Shown here piece after piece: positions 50,979 to 60,600 of a stretch of DNA of 64,000 bases (its first letter is position 1; each line of letters starts with the position of its first letter). The translations under genes were made by a program, and so were the position numbers. The DNA is taken from the NCBI GenBank assembly GCA_023426145.1, contig JAFABG010000011.1, positions 14,189 to 78,188 of the forward strand. Direction: 5' to 3'. The notes beneath the pieces were generated by a model. It was given only the letters and a program-made list of their open reading frames with translations. It had not been told where the DNA came from and ran no database searches. Source of the stretch: Bacteroidota bacterium (GTDB lineage: Bacteria > Bacteroidota > Bacteroidia > Bacteroidales > Bacteroidaceae).

Positions 50979-51051
50979 TGATCCGCCTGGGGCTCGAACC
51001 CAGGACCCCAACATTAAAAGTGTTGTGCTCTACCTGCTGAGCTAGCGAATC
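50979..51051 (-). tRNA. tRNA-Lys (anticodon TTT)
   Basis: A 73-nt cloverleaf on the minus strand: acceptor GATTCGC pairs with GCGGATC, the D arm contains AGCTCAGCAGGTAGAGC, the anticodon loop is CTTTTAA, and the T arm is CCTGGGTTCGAGCCCCAGG, with discriminator A and no encoded CCA. A good promoter lies upstream and a strong terminator downstream. Confidence 0.97.
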
Positions 51052-51091
51052 AGTCCTTATTTGCGTATCAGTTATTTCCTGATTGCGGGTG

Positions 51092-51121
51092 CAAAGGTAG
51101 TTACTTTTATTTAATTTGCAA
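51092..51121 (-). promoter_or_regulatory. Promoter of tRNA-Lys
   Basis: On the minus strand, TTG (CAA at 51119-51121), 19 bp spacing and TACCTTTG (51092-51099) match the Bacteroides -33/-7 promoter exactly. Confidence 0.7.
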
Positions 51122-51145
51122 GTGTTTGGTGAAAAAAAGTTTGGA

Positions 51146-52279
51146 TTATTTTTCCTGATTATGGCTTGTCTCTTGATTATCAGAGGTTTCTAGTTCATCA
51201 TATTTTATTCTTTCTTTGTTGATAATAAAGCGTTGGTAGTAGGATAGCATCAGTGTGGTTAAAGGCAAAGCGATGATCATACCTAGCATTCCCATTAAAG
51301 AACCCCAAACGGAGAGAGAGAGAAGGATGATGGCAGGATTTAAGCCTGTGATTTTGCCCATTATTTTTGGAACTAGGATAGTGTCTTGGATAATTTGAAC
51401 AATAGCAAAGACTGCAAGAGCGCATCCAATGATCACCCAAAAATTACCTCCAGTATCGGCGGCTTTAAGGATGGCTAGTAGCACAGTTGGAAGAAATCCG
51501 ATGATTTGCAGATAGGGCACCATATTTAATGCACCTATGAATAGGCCTAAAGCGATAGCCATCGGGAAATCGATGACTAGGAATCCTATACTGAATAGTA
51601 TGCCTACACAGAAGGCTACCAAAGCTTGTCCACGGAAGTATTTGTTCATTCCGTCTTGTACATCGTGAACTAAGTTAGAGGCAAATGTGCGATATTTATT
51701 GGGCAACAAGTGTAGCCAGCCTTCAGCGATTACTTCGTAGTCAACTAATATAAAGATGACATAGAGTAGGATGATAAAGGAAGTTAGAATGGTGAATAGG
51801 ATATTTAACGATTCAGCAAGTAATGACCAAACTTTGGGAACTGCATCTTTAAGGGCGGACAGTATGTTTTGTTCGCTCAATATACGATTCAGTGCTTCGA
51901 GATCAATGTTCTGATGGATAAACTCCGATAGATTTTTGGGGATATTACTTGCTCCGCCATTCGTTAGATAGGTCACCAACAGGTCGTTCATTCTGCCTAT
52001 TTCCGAGATTAAAGGGGGAACTAATAGGTAGAACAACGTTAGCCCAATGGCCGCGATGAGAAAAAGTGTGCAGAATATCGATAGGATACGGCTTCGTAGC
52101 TTGAGTTTATATTGGAAAAACTTGACTACCGGATAAATCATATAGGCGATGAGCCAAGCTATAAAGAAAGGTAACAGAACACCACTGAGGTGCTGGATGA
52201 GCATTAATGCTCCTACAATCAATACGCATGCTATGGAGCCGCGTATAAAACTATCGAATGTTATCTTCTTTTTTTCCAT
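51146..52279 (-). CDS. AI-2E family (PerM/YdiK-like) membrane protein
   Basis: 377 residues from ATG 52279 (MEKKKITFDSFIRGSIACVL). A longer start at 52348 is unlikely as it lies inside the tdk gene. It has eight predicted membrane segments and the family pattern: PFFIAWLIAYMIYPVVKFF near the N-terminus and ALGLFIGALNMVPYLQIIGFLPTVLLAIL, then LVPKIMGKITGLNPAIILLSLSVWGSLMGMLGMIIALPLTT in the C-terminal half. Proteins of this family are putative exporters, some for autoinducer-2 or Na+/H+ exchange; substrate unknown. The gene is 17 bp after tdk, so likely co-transcribed. Confidence 0.88.
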   Translation of the reverse strand: MEKKKITFDSFIRGSIACVLIVGALMLIQHLSGVLLPFFIAWLIAYMIYPVVKFFQYKLKLRSRILSIFCTLFLIAAIGLTLFYLLVPPLISEIGRMNDLLVTYLTNGGASNIPKNLSEFIHQNIDLEALNRILSEQNILSALKDAVPKVWSLLAESLNILFTILTSFIILLYVIFILVDYEVIAEGWLHLLPNKYRTFASNLVHDVQDGMNKYFRGQALVAFCVGILFSIGFLVIDFPMAIALGLFIGALNMVPYLQIIGFLPTVLLAILKAADTGGNFWVIIGCALAVFAIVQIIQDTILVPKIMGKITGLNPAIILLSLSVWGSLMGMLGMIIALPLTTLMLSYYQRFIINKERIKYDELETSDNQETSHNQEK

Positions 52280-52296
52280 ATCCTTTTCATCTAAGG

Positions 52297-52896
52297 TTAT
52301 ACCTTTTGTTCGTCTATCTCTCGAGCGCGCAGATAGCATGTTCTGCATAGTGGTTCGTAGGCTGCTGTTTCACCTAGCAATACTTGTTTGTCATTCTGAA
52401 CGGTACGGTGAGAATAAGTCGCTAGATCTCCACATTTAACGCAGATGGCATGTACTTTGGTCACTTCATCGGCAATAGCGCACAATTGTGGCATTGGTCC
52501 GAATGGGTTTCCTTTAAAATCCATGTCGAGACCTGCTATGATGACGCGGACTCCATTATTGGCCAACTGATTGCATACATCAACCAATCCACCATCAAAA
52601 AACTGGGCTTCGTCTATGCCGACTACATCGATCTCGGAAGTAAATAGGAGTATGCTACCGGATGTGTCGATGGGGGTGGAGGCTATGGAATGACTATCAT
52701 GAGAGACAACATCTTCTTCTGAATAGCGAGTGTCTATGGCTGGTTTGAATATCTCAACTCGCTGACGGGCAAACTTAGCTCGCTTCATCCGTCGGATCAA
52801 TTCTTCCGTTTTCCCGGAGAACATGGAACCGCAGATTACTTCTATTCTACCTCTTCTTCGGGTCTCTTGAATGTGGTCTTCTGAAAATAATAACAT
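52297..52896 (-). CDS. tdk: Thymidine kinase (type II)
   Basis: 199 residues from ATG 52896 ([24 protein letters not shown]); an upstream in-frame start at 52959 precedes the family N-terminus. P-loop GSMFSGKT (23-30), the DEAQFF Walker B-like acid motif, and the zinc tetrad as CVKC plus CRTC are intact. The enzyme phosphorylates thymidine with ATP for salvage. A -7 element TACCTTTG is present on the minus strand at 52935-52942, upstream of the start. Confidence 0.95.
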   Translation of the reverse strand: MLLFSEDHIQETRRRGRIEVICGSMFSGKTEELIRRMKRAKFARQRVEIFKPAIDTRYSEEDVVSHDSHSIASTPIDTSGSILLFTSEIDVVGIDEAQFFDGGLVDVCNQLANNGVRVIIAGLDMDFKGNPFGPMPQLCAIADEVTKVHAICVKCGDLATYSHRTVQNDKQVLLGETAAYEPLCRTCYLRAREIDEQKV

Positions 52897-53031
52897 GGAT
52901 TTTTTGTGTTTTCTTGATTGAATAAATATGTGTACAAAGGTAAACAATTCAATGTACAAGAACTGTTAAAATCTACATTATTTTAAGTTATTGCATAAAT
53001 TATTCCTACATTCGCACCATAATAACAATGG

Positions 53032-53610
53032 ATGGAAATGAAACAGAAACTATTAACTGATATTGAGCTGGATGTTCATGAATTAAAGTATCTGATGGGC
53101 TCATTCTCTAAAGATCCCACGGAGACTTTAGCTGAACTTCTGAAGAGGAATATTCAACAGATGGAGGAACGCTTGGAGCAGTTAGTGGAGGAAATTGATT
53201 CTGTTCCTGTGGAAAATCTAACTGCTGTTTTGGTAGAGGATAGACCTGTTAAGAAGGAGGAGGAACTGAAAGGTGAAAGCCTTATTCAGAGTGAGCATGA
53301 GGTAGCTGTAGGGAAAGAAGAATTTGTAGTGAAAGAGGTTGAACCGAAAATTGCTGTACTAGGTGAGAATCTTAAAGTAAATGCTGGATTGCGGCCTTTG
53401 ATCAGTCTGAATGATTCATTTCGTTTCACTCGTGAGGTCTTTGGCGGGGATGCCGAATTGATGAATAGGGTGATGGAACAAATCTCGGTGATGAGTTCTT
53501 ATAAAACGGCTTTGGCCTTCCTTGCTTCTAAAGTAGATTTGAATGAGGATAATGAAGCTGTTGTGGATTTACTTGAGTTGCTTAAAAAGTTTTTTAATCA
53601 ATCAGTATAA
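53032..53610 (+). CDS. Conserved hypothetical protein, unknown function
   Basis: 192 residues, soluble and acidic. The N-terminal ~60 residues are helical and contain a coiled-coil-like heptad (LLKRNIQQMEERLEQLVEEIDSV), the middle ~60-105 is low-complexity Glu/Lys/Val-rich, and the C-terminal ~75 residues hold a conserved block ISLNDSFRFTREVFGGDAELMNRVMEQISVMSSYKTALAFLASKVDLN seen in hypothetical proteins of Bacteroidota. No known domain is recognised. It runs divergent to tdk and is followed by rsmI 8 bp later, so it may share that transcript. Confidence 0.65.
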   Translation: MEMKQKLLTDIELDVHELKYLMGSFSKDPTETLAELLKRNIQQMEERLEQLVEEIDSVPVENLTAVLVEDRPVKKEEELKGESLIQSEHEVAVGKEEFVVKEVEPKIAVLGENLKVNAGLRPLISLNDSFRFTREVFGGDAELMNRVMEQISVMSSYKTALAFLASKVDLNEDNEAVVDLLELLKKFFNQSV

Positions 53611-53618
53611 GTGCGTGT

Positions 53619-54293
53619 ATGGGAAAGTTATATGTAGTGCCTACGCCGGTAGGAAATTTGGAGGATATGACATTTCGGGCTATAAAGGTTCTGAAAGAGG
53701 TTGATCTTATTCTGGCTGAGGATACCCGTACTTCTGGCATCTTGCTGAAGCATTTTGAAATTAAGAATGCCATGCAGTCTCACCATAAGTTTAATGAACA
53801 TAAAATGGTGGAGAGTGTTGTAAATAGAATAAAGGCGGGTGAAACCGTCGCTTTGATCTCTGACGCCGGAACACCTGGTATATCGGACCCTGGTTTTTTG
53901 GTGGTTCGCGAATGTGTACGCAATGGCATTGAGGTGCAGTGTTTGCCTGGTGCTACTGCTTTTGTTCCGGCCCTTGTTGCTTCTGGACTTCCGAACGAGA
54001 AGTTCTGTTTTGAAGGTTTTTTACCTCAAAAGAAAGGACGTCAAACTCGGTTGAAGGCTTTGGCCGAAGAACGTAGAACGATGGTGTTCTATGAGTCACC
54101 TCATCGACTTGTTAAAACTCTGACGCAATTTGCTGAATATTTTGGTGCCGAACGTCAAGTGAGTGTGTCGAGAGAGATATCTAAACTTCACGAAGAAACG
54201 GTTCGTGGTAGTTTGACTGAATTGATTGAACACTTTACCGCTACTGATCCTCGTGGCGAGATCGTGATTGTATTAGCTGGAATAGACGATTAA
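53619..54293 (+). CDS. rsmI: 16S rRNA (cytidine-1402-2'-O)-methyltransferase
   Basis: A 224-residue SAM-dependent tetrapyrrole-methylase-fold enzyme with the RsmI signature: LYVVPTPVGNLEDMTFRAIKVLKEVDLILAEDTRTSGILLKHFEI at the N-terminus, GETVALISDAGTPGISDPGFLVVRE and EVQCLPGATAFVPALVASGLP. It methylates C1402 of 16S rRNA in the decoding centre. The length (224) is shorter than the ~285 of Escherichia coli RsmI because the C-terminal extension is missing. It lies between two unrelated genes in a row of + strand genes. Confidence 0.93.
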   Translation: MGKLYVVPTPVGNLEDMTFRAIKVLKEVDLILAEDTRTSGILLKHFEIKNAMQSHHKFNEHKMVESVVNRIKAGETVALISDAGTPGISDPGFLVVRECVRNGIEVQCLPGATAFVPALVASGLPNEKFCFEGFLPQKKGRQTRLKALAEERRTMVFYESPHRLVKTLTQFAEYFGAERQVSVSREISKLHEETVRGSLTELIEHFTATDPRGEIVIVLAGIDD

Positions 54294-54329
54294 AATAACT
54301 TCATTTAAAAAAACGTAAAACGTAAACGT

Positions 54330-55184
54330 ATGAAAAAGTTAGCAGTTTTATTTATGTGCGTAGCCACGCTGGCTTCGTGTGACTTTAAAGGTGGAAATAA
54401 AGACCTTAAAGCCGAAAATGACTCTCTTTTAATGGAATTGACACAGCGTAACGCTGAATTGGATGATATGATGGGAACTTTCAATGAAGTGCAAGACGGC
54501 TTCCGCAAAATCAATGCGGCAGAAAGTCGTGTGGACTTACAACGGGGCACCATTACTGAAAATGCGGCTAGCGCTAAGCAACAAATTGCATCTGATATCG
54601 AGTTTATTTCTAAACAAATGGAAGAAAACAAGGCTCAGATTGCTAAATTGCAGTCTCAACTGAAGAACAGCAAGTATAACTCTACACAACTGAAGAAGGC
54701 TGTAGAAGCATTGACTGCTGAATTGAAAGCTAAACAACAGCGTATTGAAGAGTTGCAAGCTGAACTAGCTTCGAAGAATATACGTATTCAGGAGTTGGAT
54801 GCAGCTGTTAGTGATTTGTCTGTTGCTAAGGAGAACCTGACTGCTGAAAACGAAGCTAAAGCTAAAACTGTTGCTGAACAGGATAAAAGCTTAAATGCTG
54901 CTTGGTTTGTATTCGGAACGAAGTCTGAACTGAAATCTCAGAAGATTCTTCAAAGTGGTGATGTGTTGAAGAGTTCTGACTTTAATAAAGACTACTTTAC
55001 TCAGATTGATCTTCGTACGACTAAAGAAATTAAACTGTATTCAAAACGTGCAGATTTGTTGACTACTCATCCTGAAGGTTCTTATGAACTGGCTAAGGAC
55101 GACAAAGGACAATTGACTCTGAAAATAACTGATGCTTCTGCATTCTGGAGTGTTTCTAGATACTTGGTTATTCAGGTGAAATAA
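54330..55184 (+). CDS. Coiled-coil lipoprotein, unknown function
   Basis: 284 residues with a lipobox (LASC, Cys17). Residues ~25-185 are a long coiled coil with regular heptads (KQMEENKAQIAKLQSQLKNSKYNSTQLKKAVEALTAELKAKQQRIEELQAEL). A C-terminal globular part (~190-284: NAAWFVFGTKSELKSQKILQSGDVL) follows. Such proteins are periplasmic scaffolds in Bacteroidota; the family is known by sequence only. It is followed by a strong terminator. Confidence 0.75.
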   Translation: MKKLAVLFMCVATLASCDFKGGNKDLKAENDSLLMELTQRNAELDDMMGTFNEVQDGFRKINAAESRVDLQRGTITENAASAKQQIASDIEFISKQMEENKAQIAKLQSQLKNSKYNSTQLKKAVEALTAELKAKQQRIEELQAELASKNIRIQELDAAVSDLSVAKENLTAENEAKAKTVAEQDKSLNAAWFVFGTKSELKSQKILQSGDVLKSSDFNKDYFTQIDLRTTKEIKLYSKRADLLTTHPEGSYELAKDDKGQLTLKITDASAFWSVSRYLVIQVK

Positions 55185-55205
55185 GCAGGGTCTTGTTTTT
55201 TTATT

Positions 55206-55253
55206 GCCAATGTGCTGATTCCTGAAGTCAAGAAGTTAGCATATTGGCTTTTT
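55206..55253 (+). terminator. Terminator after the coiled-coil lipoprotein gene
   Basis: GCCAATGTGCTGATTC pairs with GAAGTTAGCATATTGGC (with wobble/mismatch) followed by TTTTTATTTTTT. It sits 21 bp past the stop codon. Confidence 0.7.
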
Positions 55254-55283
55254 ATTTTTTATGAACTGATCTATTCTTTTTAA

Positions 55284-55979
55284 TTGATGAATTATAAAAA
55301 TCTTTTTTTTGATCTTGATGATACGATTTGGGCTTTCTCACGTAATGCCCGTGATACTTTTGAGGAGGTATATGATAAGTATGAATTTAACCGCTATTTT
55401 GAGTCGTTCGACCATTATTATGGTATTTATCAGCAAAGAAATACCCAACTTTGGGTGGAGTATGGTGAGGGTAAAGTGACGAAGGAGGAGTTGAATCGTG
55501 AGCGATTCTTTTATCCTTTGAAGAGGGTTGGTGTTGAAGATGAACATCTCGCTCAGCGCTTTGCAGCTGATTTTTTTACTATTATTCCGACGAAGAGTGC
55601 CCTAATGCCGTATGCAAAAGAGGTGCTGGAGTATCTTGTTCCTAAATACAATTTGTATATTTTATCTAATGGTTTCCGAGAGTTACAAGCCCGTAAAATG
55701 CGCTCAGCAGGTGTAGACGGGTATTTCAAAAAGATTGTTCTTTCTGAGGATCTTGGCGTATTAAAACCTTGGCCGGAGATTTTTAATTTTGCTTTATCTG
55801 CGACTCAATCGGAATGTTCTGAATCGCTTATGATTGGCGATAGTTGGGAGGCTGATATTACTGGGGCGCATGGGATTGGTATGCATCAGGCGTTTTATAA
55901 TGTTACGAAACGAGGTAGTTTACCTTTCGATCCTACTTATCACATACATTCCTTGAAAGAATTGATGAATATATTATAA
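55284..55979 (+). CDS. HAD-superfamily hydrolase (YjjG-like nucleotidase)
   Basis: 231 residues with the HAD motifs: FFDLDDTIWAF (motif I, nucleophile D10 and D12), ILSNGF (motif II), and ...VLSEDLGVLKPWPEIFNFAL (motif III Lys) plus MIGDSWEADITGAHGIGM (motif IV). This grouping (YjjG/nucleotidase or phosphoglycolate phosphatase-type subfamily with C1 cap) removes phosphate from nucleotides or small sugars; substrate not assignable. Two adjacent start Mets (55284 and 55287) are possible. Confidence 0.88.
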   Translation: MMNYKNLFFDLDDTIWAFSRNARDTFEEVYDKYEFNRYFESFDHYYGIYQQRNTQLWVEYGEGKVTKEELNRERFFYPLKRVGVEDEHLAQRFAADFFTIIPTKSALMPYAKEVLEYLVPKYNLYILSNGFRELQARKMRSAGVDGYFKKIVLSEDLGVLKPWPEIFNFALSATQSECSESLMIGDSWEADITGAHGIGMHQAFYNVTKRGSLPFDPTYHIHSLKELMNIL

Positions 55980-56041
55980 GGTTTATTGATTTAGTCGTAT
56001 TTTTGCTGCGTTTAATAAATGCATAATAATACAATTAAGTC

Positions 56042-56704
56042 ATGGACAATACTCTTCTGCCTTTTGCGTTACTTTGTTTTACTTCGTTTTTTACATTGAC
56101 TAATCCTTTAGGAACAATGCCTGTTTTTCTGACCATGACCCATGGGATGACAGAGAAAGAGCGTAAGTCTATTGTGCGCCGAGCTACCATAGTGTCTTTT
56201 ATTACCTTAATGGTATTTGTCTTTGCAGGGCAGTTTCTATTCAAATTCTTTGGGATTTCTACGAATGGTTTTCGTATAGCCGGGGGAGTGATCATTTTTA
56301 AGATTGGATTTGATATGCTTCAGGCTAGATATACTCCGATGAAACTGAAGGATGAAGAAATTAAAACTTATGCAGATGATATTTCTATCACTCCTCTAGG
56401 TATTCCTATGTTGTGCGGTCCAGGCGCAATTGCAAATGCTATCGTATTGATGCAGGATGCTCATTCATTCGAAATGAAAGGTGTCTTAATAGCTATTATT
56501 GCTTTGATTTATCTGCTAACCTTTTTTATCCTTCGTGCATCTACTCGCTTGGTTAAAGTGCTGGGAGAAACAGGAAATAATGTAATGATGCGTCTGATGG
56601 GACTTATCTTGATGGTGATTGCTGTGGAATGTTTCGTGAGTGGTGTTAAACCGATATTGGTTGATATTGTGAAAGAGGGAATGATACCTCTCCTTTGCTT
56701 ATAA
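56042..56704 (+). CDS. MarC family integral membrane protein
   Basis: 220 residues with six predicted membrane helices and the MarC pattern: LCFTSFFTLTNPLGTMPVFLTMT at the N-terminus, GQFLFKFFGISTNGFRIAGGVIIFKIGFDMLQ and PLGIPMLCGPGAIANAIVLM. The function is unknown (the name derives from the mar locus but a resistance role was not confirmed). An IS5-type element begins 19 bp after the stop codon, so transcription past this gene would enter the element. Confidence 0.9.
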   Translation: MDNTLLPFALLCFTSFFTLTNPLGTMPVFLTMTHGMTEKERKSIVRRATIVSFITLMVFVFAGQFLFKFFGISTNGFRIAGGVIIFKIGFDMLQARYTPMKLKDEEIKTYADDISITPLGIPMLCGPGAIANAIVLMQDAHSFEMKGVLIAIIALIYLLTFFILRASTRLVKVLGETGNNVMMRLMGLILMVIAVECFVSGVKPILVDIVKEGMIPLLCL

Positions 56705-56723
56705 AAATGAAATTAAAAATATA

Positions 56724-57308
56724 AGAGCCTGTTTAAATTTTGTAGTTTGAAATAAAAAAGTGTTTCCTCTTTCCGTCTAAATGATTATTTTTAGTTACCA
56801 GGCTTCAAATAATTATGTATTGTACGGATTTAGAAGAAACACATTGGCAAGTTATCAAGAATATCTTGAACTTGCAAGAGAGAAAACGAAAATATGATTT
56901 GCGTGAAATATGGAATGCAATCTTTTACTTGATAAAAATGGTTTTCTGCTGGCGGTGATGGTAACAATTGCCTGTGTACACGATAGTAAAGCGGGTTATT
57001 TATTAGCAAGGTACCTTAAGGAGCTTTGTTGCAATATTAAAGTCATATTAGCCGACGCTGGCTATCGTGGGGAAATATCGGACAAGATAAAATCGCTTTT
57101 GGATATATCTTTGAAGTAGTGGTAAGCGGAGATAGGGTAAATGGATTTAGTCCTATTGGAAAATGATGGATTGTGGAAAGAACATTTGCATGGTTTGACA
57201 ACTATAGAAGACTCTGCCGAAACTATGAATTCACATTCGATTCGGCAGGAGGAAATGGTTAAACTGGCATCCATTAGGATGCTATTGAATAAAATTTAAA
57301 CAGGCTCT
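56724..57308 (+). mobile_element. Internally deleted IS5-type element (585 bp) with perfect 18-bp ends and TA target duplication
   Basis: The ends are perfect inverted repeats AGAGCCTGTTTAAATTTT (56724-56741) and its complement at 57291-57308. The dinucleotide TA flanks both sides (56722-56723 and 57309-57310), the expected target duplication of the IS427-type IS5 group. The interior joins the first ~40 codons of the transposase to a C-terminal piece, so the element is shortened from the usual ~850+ bp. It can no longer make an intact transposase but could be moved in trans by a related element. Confidence 0.85.
56815..57299 (+). pseudogene. Broken IS5-type transposase gene
   Basis: From ATG 56815, MYCTDLEETHWQVIKNILNLQERKRKYDLREIWNAIFYLIK is the IS5 N-terminus. 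The sequence then jumps with a frameshift to NGFLLAVMVTIACVHDSKAGYLLARYLKELCCNIKVILADAGYRGE (region of the second catalytic Asp), then VNGFSPIGK followed by a stop, and WIVERTFAWFDNYRRLCRNYEFTFDSA (third catalytic residue region, WxVERTFAW), and finally EEMVKLASIRMLLNKI in another frame. The first catalytic Asp region is deleted. There are at least three frame changes or stops. Confidence 0.8.
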
Positions 57309-57535
57309 TAATGAGCCAGCAATGTTGTTATGTATTAAGACTTGGCAAATTGACCTTATTTTTTTTGAATCTAATATTGTTAAAAAATAAGTTTAAGATA
57401 GCTTTTGGGTCTTCAAAACGTTAGTAGTTTTTTTTTTTTATATGCTTTTCAATTGTGAATTATAAGTTTTTTAATAGGTTTTTTGCTTAATTTGCAGTAA
57501 AATGTCAGATAAGTTACATTTGTTTGTGAAAAAGA

Positions 57536-57565
57536 TTGTTTATTTCATATTTATTAATAATTTTG
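57536..57565 (+). promoter_or_regulatory. Promoter of the third susC gene
   Basis: TTG at 57536-57538, 19-bp spacer, and TAATTTTG (57558-57565), an exact TAnnTTTG -7 element. The start codon is 56 bp downstream. Confidence 0.6.
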
Positions 57566-57621
57566 CGAATTGTTAGGGTCTAGAGATTATTAATGTAAAG
57601 TTGAACTTTAAGAGAGAATTT

Positions 57622-60600
57622 ATGAAAAGAAAATTAATGCTGTTATTGGCGTGCCTATTTGTTGGCGTTAGCTTAGTAACTGCTCAGATTCAGAGAATTA
57701 CAGGTGTTGTTATTTCTGAAGAAGATGGGCAACCTGTTGTAGGTGCCTCTGTGTTAGTAAAAGGTACTACTCAAGGTACTATTACAGATATTGAAGGTAG
57801 ATTTAATTTGTCTAATGTGCCAAGTAATGCAAAAACCTTGCAAATTTCATACATTGGTATGAAATTACAGGAAATAGGAATAAAGCCTATCGTTAAAGTC
57901 GTTCTAAAATCAGATACAGAGTTACTTGATGAAGTCGTTGTAACTGCTTATGGAACAGCTACTAAAGGTTCATTTACAGGTTCTGCAAGTGTAATGAAAG
58001 CGGATAAAATAGAACAACGACAAGTTTCAAATGTATCTAATGCTTTAGCTGGGGCTATTGCGGGAGTACAGGTGCTTAATGATAATGGACAACCAGGTAC
58101 ATCTTCTAAAGTCCGTATTCGTGGTGTTGGATCTATAAATGCTGGTACAGATCCGTTGTATGTTGTTGATGGAATACCTTTTGACGGTGAGCTTTCTTCT
58201 ATCAATACTCAAGATATAGAGTCTATGACGGTTCTTAAAGATGCTGCTTCTACAGCACTATATGGTGCTCGTGGTGCGAATGGTATTATAATGATTACTA
58301 CTAAAAAAGGTAAAACGGGTAAAGCTACGGTTAATTTTGATGCTAAATGGGGATCTAATAGTAGAGGTGTTAAAAACTATGATGTGATGACATCGCCACA
58401 AGAGTACGTTGAAAAAACCTATCAAGCTATTTATAATGCCGGATATTATAATATTGGTTCTTCAAAGGGAGATGCTGTAAAGTCCAATGCTTATGCCAAT
58501 AGTGCAATCTTTTCTGAATCTGGTGGTGGGTTTGGTTATAAAATATACACATTACCTACTGGGCAAAGTTTGATAGGTCTAGATGGCAAATTAAATCCTA
58601 ATGCAAGCCTTGGTTACAGTGATGGAACTTATTACTATACACCTGATAATTGGGGCGATGAAATGTTCTCGAATAATATGCGTCAGGAGTATAATGCAAG
58701 TGTTTCAGCAAATACTGAGAAGATGAATTACTATGCATCATTCGGCTATTTGGAAGATCAAGGTGTTATTGATAATTCTGGTTTTAAACGCTACACTGGT
58801 CGTTTAAAAGGTGATTATCAGGTGTATGACTGGTTCAAAATTGGCGGGAATATGGCGTATACAAATTCAAATAGTCGTTACCCAGGTGATCAAGATAGCT
58901 ATGCTACTGCTTCTTCCGGTAATGCATTTTTCTTAGCCAATACTATTGCTCCAGTTTATCCTATTTATGTGCGTGAAGCTAATGGACAAGTGGCTTATAA
59001 TTCTAAATATAATCGCCCTGTATATGACTACGGTGACGGACAAAGTACCAATTTTTCTCGTAAGTATATGCAGATTGCTAATCCCGCTGGAGATCTAGTT
59101 TATAATAAGGAAGAATATTTGTCGGACATAATGAGTTTGAACTGGTTCGCTGAATTAACTCCAATTGTAGGATTAACTATCACAGCGCGTTATGGTTTGA
59201 GTATTGATAATACTCGTTATAATAGTTTAGGTAATGCATTTTATGGTCAAAGCTCTTCTTATGGTGGTACTGCATATCAAGAAAGAGCCCGTACTTATGG
59301 CTTTGATCAACAGTATGTTGCTAACTATCATTTTGCAGTCGAAGATAAGCATGCTTTTGATTTGACAGCAGGTTATGATGGCTATGAATATGAATATGAA
59401 TATGTTGATGCTTCAGGGCAGAATTTGTATAACCCTGATATCTATTACATTAATAATACTATAGATCAACGCATTGGTTATGGAAAGAAAAGTACATATT
59501 CAACAGAAGGTTTTTTTGGTCGAGTTAATTATAATTATAACGATAAATATATTGGTAGTTTCTCTTATCGTCGCGATGCCTCTTCTCGTTTCACGAAAGA
59601 TAACCGTTGGGGAAATTTTTTCTCAGCATCTGCAGCTTGGGTGATTACTAATGAAGACTTTATGAAAGATTACTCTTGGGTAAATATGCTGAAATTGAAA
59701 GCATCTTTTGGGCAACAAGGAAATGACGATTTAAGATATTCTAGCAGTGTTGATCCTAAAACTCCTAAAAATTATTATCCAGCATTTGATCAATTCAAAC
59801 TCACTGGTGCAAATGGAGTATTTGCGGATGGAACGTTATATTATAAGGGTAACTCTGACATAAGCTGGGAAACATCTACTTCCTATAATGTTGGTGTTGA
59901 TTTTGCTTTGCTAAATAATAGATTGAATGGTACTTTGGAATATTTTGGTAGACAGTCTAGCGATATGCTTTATAATAAGCCTACAGCTCCTATAGCAGGT
60001 TATTCTTCGATTCCTATGAATATCGGTTCTATGCGTAATACAGGTATCGAACTCGATTTATCTTATAATATATTTCAAAGTAAGAATTTAACTTGGGAGG
60101 TGAATCTGAATGCTACATCTATTAATAATAAAATTTTGAAATTACATCCTGATCTCCAAGGAAAAATGATAGATGGGACACGTATTTATGAAGAAGGAGA
60201 ATCTATGTATCGTCTTTATCTTGTGAAATATGCTGGTGTAGATTCTGAAACGGGCTTAGCACAGTATTGGGCAAAAGGTGAAGATGGTGTTGAAGTAATG
60301 ACAGCAGATTGGAATGCTGCTAGTGAAACGAATAAAGTTGCTACTGATGATTTGCTTCCAACTGTTTATGGTGGATTTGGAACTTCTATTAGTGCTTATG
60401 GTTTTGATTTTTCTTTGCAATGTTCTTATCAATTAGGAGGACAAATCTATGATAGCGGTTATAGAAGTGCCATGCATGGTGGTTCTTCATCAAATGGAGG
60501 TAGAAACTGGCATGTTGATATTCGTCATTCTTGGACTCCTGAAAATCCTAATACTAACGTTCCTCGTGTAGATGCATCAGACTCATATACTAATTCAACA

